Positions 5,922-7,519 of a DNA stretch of 7,519 nucleotides are shown in pieces. Numbering within the stretch: position 1 is the stretch's first letter; each line of letters begins with the position of its first letter. This DNA comes from a bacterium TMED198 (GTDB lineage: Bacteria; Fidelibacterota; Marinisomatia; SCGC-AAA003-L08; D37C17): positions 1-7,519 of the forward strand of contig NHIV01000016.1 in the NCBI GenBank assembly GCA_002170735.1, read 5' to 3'. A program made the translations under genes and the position numbers. The notes beneath the pieces were generated by a model. It was not told where the DNA came from and did not search any database. It saw only the letters and a list, made by a program, of their open reading frames with translations.

Positions 5922-7519
5922 TTGAAGCATAAGATAGCCACTTCAACTATAGTTGTTTTATTGTTATCATTTTTATATTCTAATAGTTTAGATCATCTGT
6001 TTTTAATTGAAAAAGATGTAATCAACTCGAAGAGTCATTTTTTAAATATAAACAAGCCGTACCTTTCAGGGGTTTATTCATTAGGCGCTATTGATGTTGA
6101 TGGATCATATAACAATCAGAGGCTATATTCTTTATATATAAATTCTTTTTCTCCGCAGTCTATTGACTCAACAACATATACATGGTTTAATTACAATACG
6201 GGCTCTTTCGATTACATGCATACAGAGGTTGGAGCTATATTTAGTGATTTGAATAGCTACAATCATACGTTTGCAGGAAAAGGAACATCATTTAGAGGCG
6301 CATACTCTGAACATCCAAATGAAACGCTTATTGAGAGCTATTATTATAACATAGGTAAAAAAGATAGCGTTTCTTCTTTTAACTTTTCTTATATGTATAA
6401 TCAAGAAAATCTTTTAGACTATAGCTTCTATGGTGATCCCTCTTGTTTTCAAGATCTTCAAAATTGTTTAATTGAATCATCTCCCTATGAGTCGGCTTCT
6501 TATTACCTCGGAGCTGAATACCTTAAAAAAGGAAGATTCTTTGATTTTATATTGAACTATCAGTTTAAGACAGGTAGTTATAATTATTTTGAAAATAAAA
6601 ATAAAATAAAGCAATACAACTATGACATCAAATTTATTAAAAATATTTTCAATAAAGATATATTTGTCAACATCAATGAAAATATTTACAACAACTCTAT
6701 GTTCAAGTTAAGTAATATGATTAAATTGGCAAAATTGGGGTATGAAGACAATGAATCAAAGATATATTCAAAAGTCAATATAGTTATATTAAAGGGCATA
6801 AAGAATCAGTATTACTCAGATTTAGAATACTTAATGAGGTTCCCCCTGGCATGGTCTTCACTAATCTCAATTCAGAGAAGTTTTGATACTCAGAATTTAT
6901 TTAACAATGCACTTTGGCTCAACAATAGCTTGAAACTTAGTCTGTCTCCACAATTTGAAAATTTTGGGAAAGTAGAGTTGTCAGGATCAATATTTTCAGC
7001 AAAGAGTAGATATCATATAAATTTTAACAACATTAATTTTGAAAGTTCTTTATATAAAGGTTCAATGCTTTCCTTTCAATATAAAACAAACTTTATCACC
7101 TTTAGCTTAAACTCATCCTATTATGATATAAAGCATGAAATTCCTAACTACCAAATTGCAAATCAAGAGTCTTCTTTTAATATTAAAAACTTCAATAGTA
7201 TTAAAGTTGAGTATGCCCCTCAATTTAAAGATTGGAAAATAAATCCTTTTTCAAAAATTTATTACAGATCGTTGGACTACGGTGAAGGTAATAGCAGAGA
7301 GTACTTAGATTACAGCTTGCTAGATATATCTTTCGGTTTTAGGACATCTGGTTTTTTATTTGAGTATGTAATGCATAATTTAAATCCTAGCAGTAAATAT
7401 GTGTCTGATTTGTTTGGGCATGATGAGTTTATTGGATCTGATTATAATGTGAGCCCTTCAGTTACATTTCCTTTGTATCAATTGAACTATTTTCAGATCG
7501 TTTGGTATTTCTTAGATTA
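5922..7519 (+). CDS. Secreted outer-membrane beta-barrel protein, function unknown (open at window end)
   Basis: The frame runs without a stop from TTG at 5922 to the last base, 532 complete codons. The upstream in-frame stop is TGA at 5904-5906, and no ATG lies before the signal sequence, so TTG (8 nt after the preceding stop, preceded by TATA) is the likely start. It gives MKHKIATSTIVVLLLSFLYS, a clear signal peptide with cleavage near residue 22. The rest is rich in Tyr, Phe, Asn and Ser, with many alternating-hydrophobic stretches (YYLGAEYLKKGRFFDFILNY, SMLSFQYKTNFITFSLNSSY) joined by polar loops, typical of a large outer-membrane barrel. No TonB box or plug domain is recognisable. Two cysteines close together (C175, C182) could form a disulfide in a loop. 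The final residues FQIVWYFLD resemble a terminal barrel strand, and the window ends on the partial codon TA. The protein may therefore end there. The family is not recognised. Confidence 0.8.
   Translation, partial: MKHKIATSTIVVLLLSFLYSNSLDHLFLIEKDVINSKSHFLNINKPYLSGVYSLGAIDVDGSYNNQRLYSLYINSFSPQSIDSTTYTWFNYNTGSFDYMHTEVGAIFSDLNSYNHTFAGKGTSFRGAYSEHPNETLIESYYYNIGKKDSVSSFNFSYMYNQENLLDYSFYGDPSCFQDLQNCLIESSPYESASYYLGAEYLKKGRFFDFILNYQFKTGSYNYFENKNKIKQYNYDIKFIKNIFNKDIFVNINENIYNNSMFKLSNMIKLAKLGYEDNESKIYSKVNIVILKGIKNQYYSDLEYLMRFPLAWSSLISIQRSFDTQNLFNNALWLNNSLKLSLSPQFENFGKVELSGSIFSAKSRYHINFNNINFESSLYKGSMLSFQYKTNFITFSLNSSYYDIKHEIPNYQIANQESSFNIKNFNSIKVEYAPQFKDWKINPFSKIYYRSLDYGEGNSREYLDYSLLDISFGFRTSGFLFEYVMHNLNPSSKYVSDLFGHDEFIGSDYNVSPSVTFPLYQLNYFQIVWYFLD

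Overview
The window is AT-rich bacterial chromosome. It most likely comes from an uncultured marine member of the FCB group, and Candidatus Marinimicrobia (SAR406) is my best guess. Four things point there: a C-terminal dockerin-type domain on a secreted protein, a DUF3098-like membrane protein, a match to the Bacteroidetes-type promoter (TTG-N19-TAnnTTTG), and starts that mostly lack Shine-Dalgarno sequences. This is inference from sequence character; no marker-gene phylogeny was possible.

Layout. (1) Positions 2-199 hold the 3' end of a + strand gene ending in a two-repeat dockerin module. (2) Positions 200-411 are a convergent intergenic stretch with two hairpin-forming palindromes and a strong rho-independent terminator that reads on the minus strand. 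(3) On the minus strand, a small two-helix membrane protein (716-489) is followed after only 3 nt by tRNA-Asp(GUC) (485-412) and then that terminator. This looks like one mixed mRNA/tRNA transcript. (4) From 808 to the window end, six + strand genes are packed with gaps of -4, 19, 5, 31 and 8 nt: mltG (murein transglycosylase), a PcrA/UvrD helicase, a Fur-family regulator, a YhaM-like OB-fold protein with a decayed HD domain, a DUF6580-type membrane protein, and a secreted outer-membrane beta-barrel protein that starts at TTG and stays open to the last base.

How they fit. The spacing suggests one long transcription unit. The first part is housekeeping: cell-wall chain termination and DNA repair/replication. 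The second part (Fur, OB/HD-like protein, DUF6580, OM barrel) could be a metal- or cofactor-responsive envelope uptake module, but that is a hypothesis from adjacency only. No CRISPR array, insertion sequence, phage gene or obvious defence system was seen. The most unusual items are the loss of all recognisable HD metal ligands in the YhaM-like protein, the 3-nt protein/tRNA junction, and the long TTG-started barrel gene, which a finder requiring an ATG or an in-window stop would miss.
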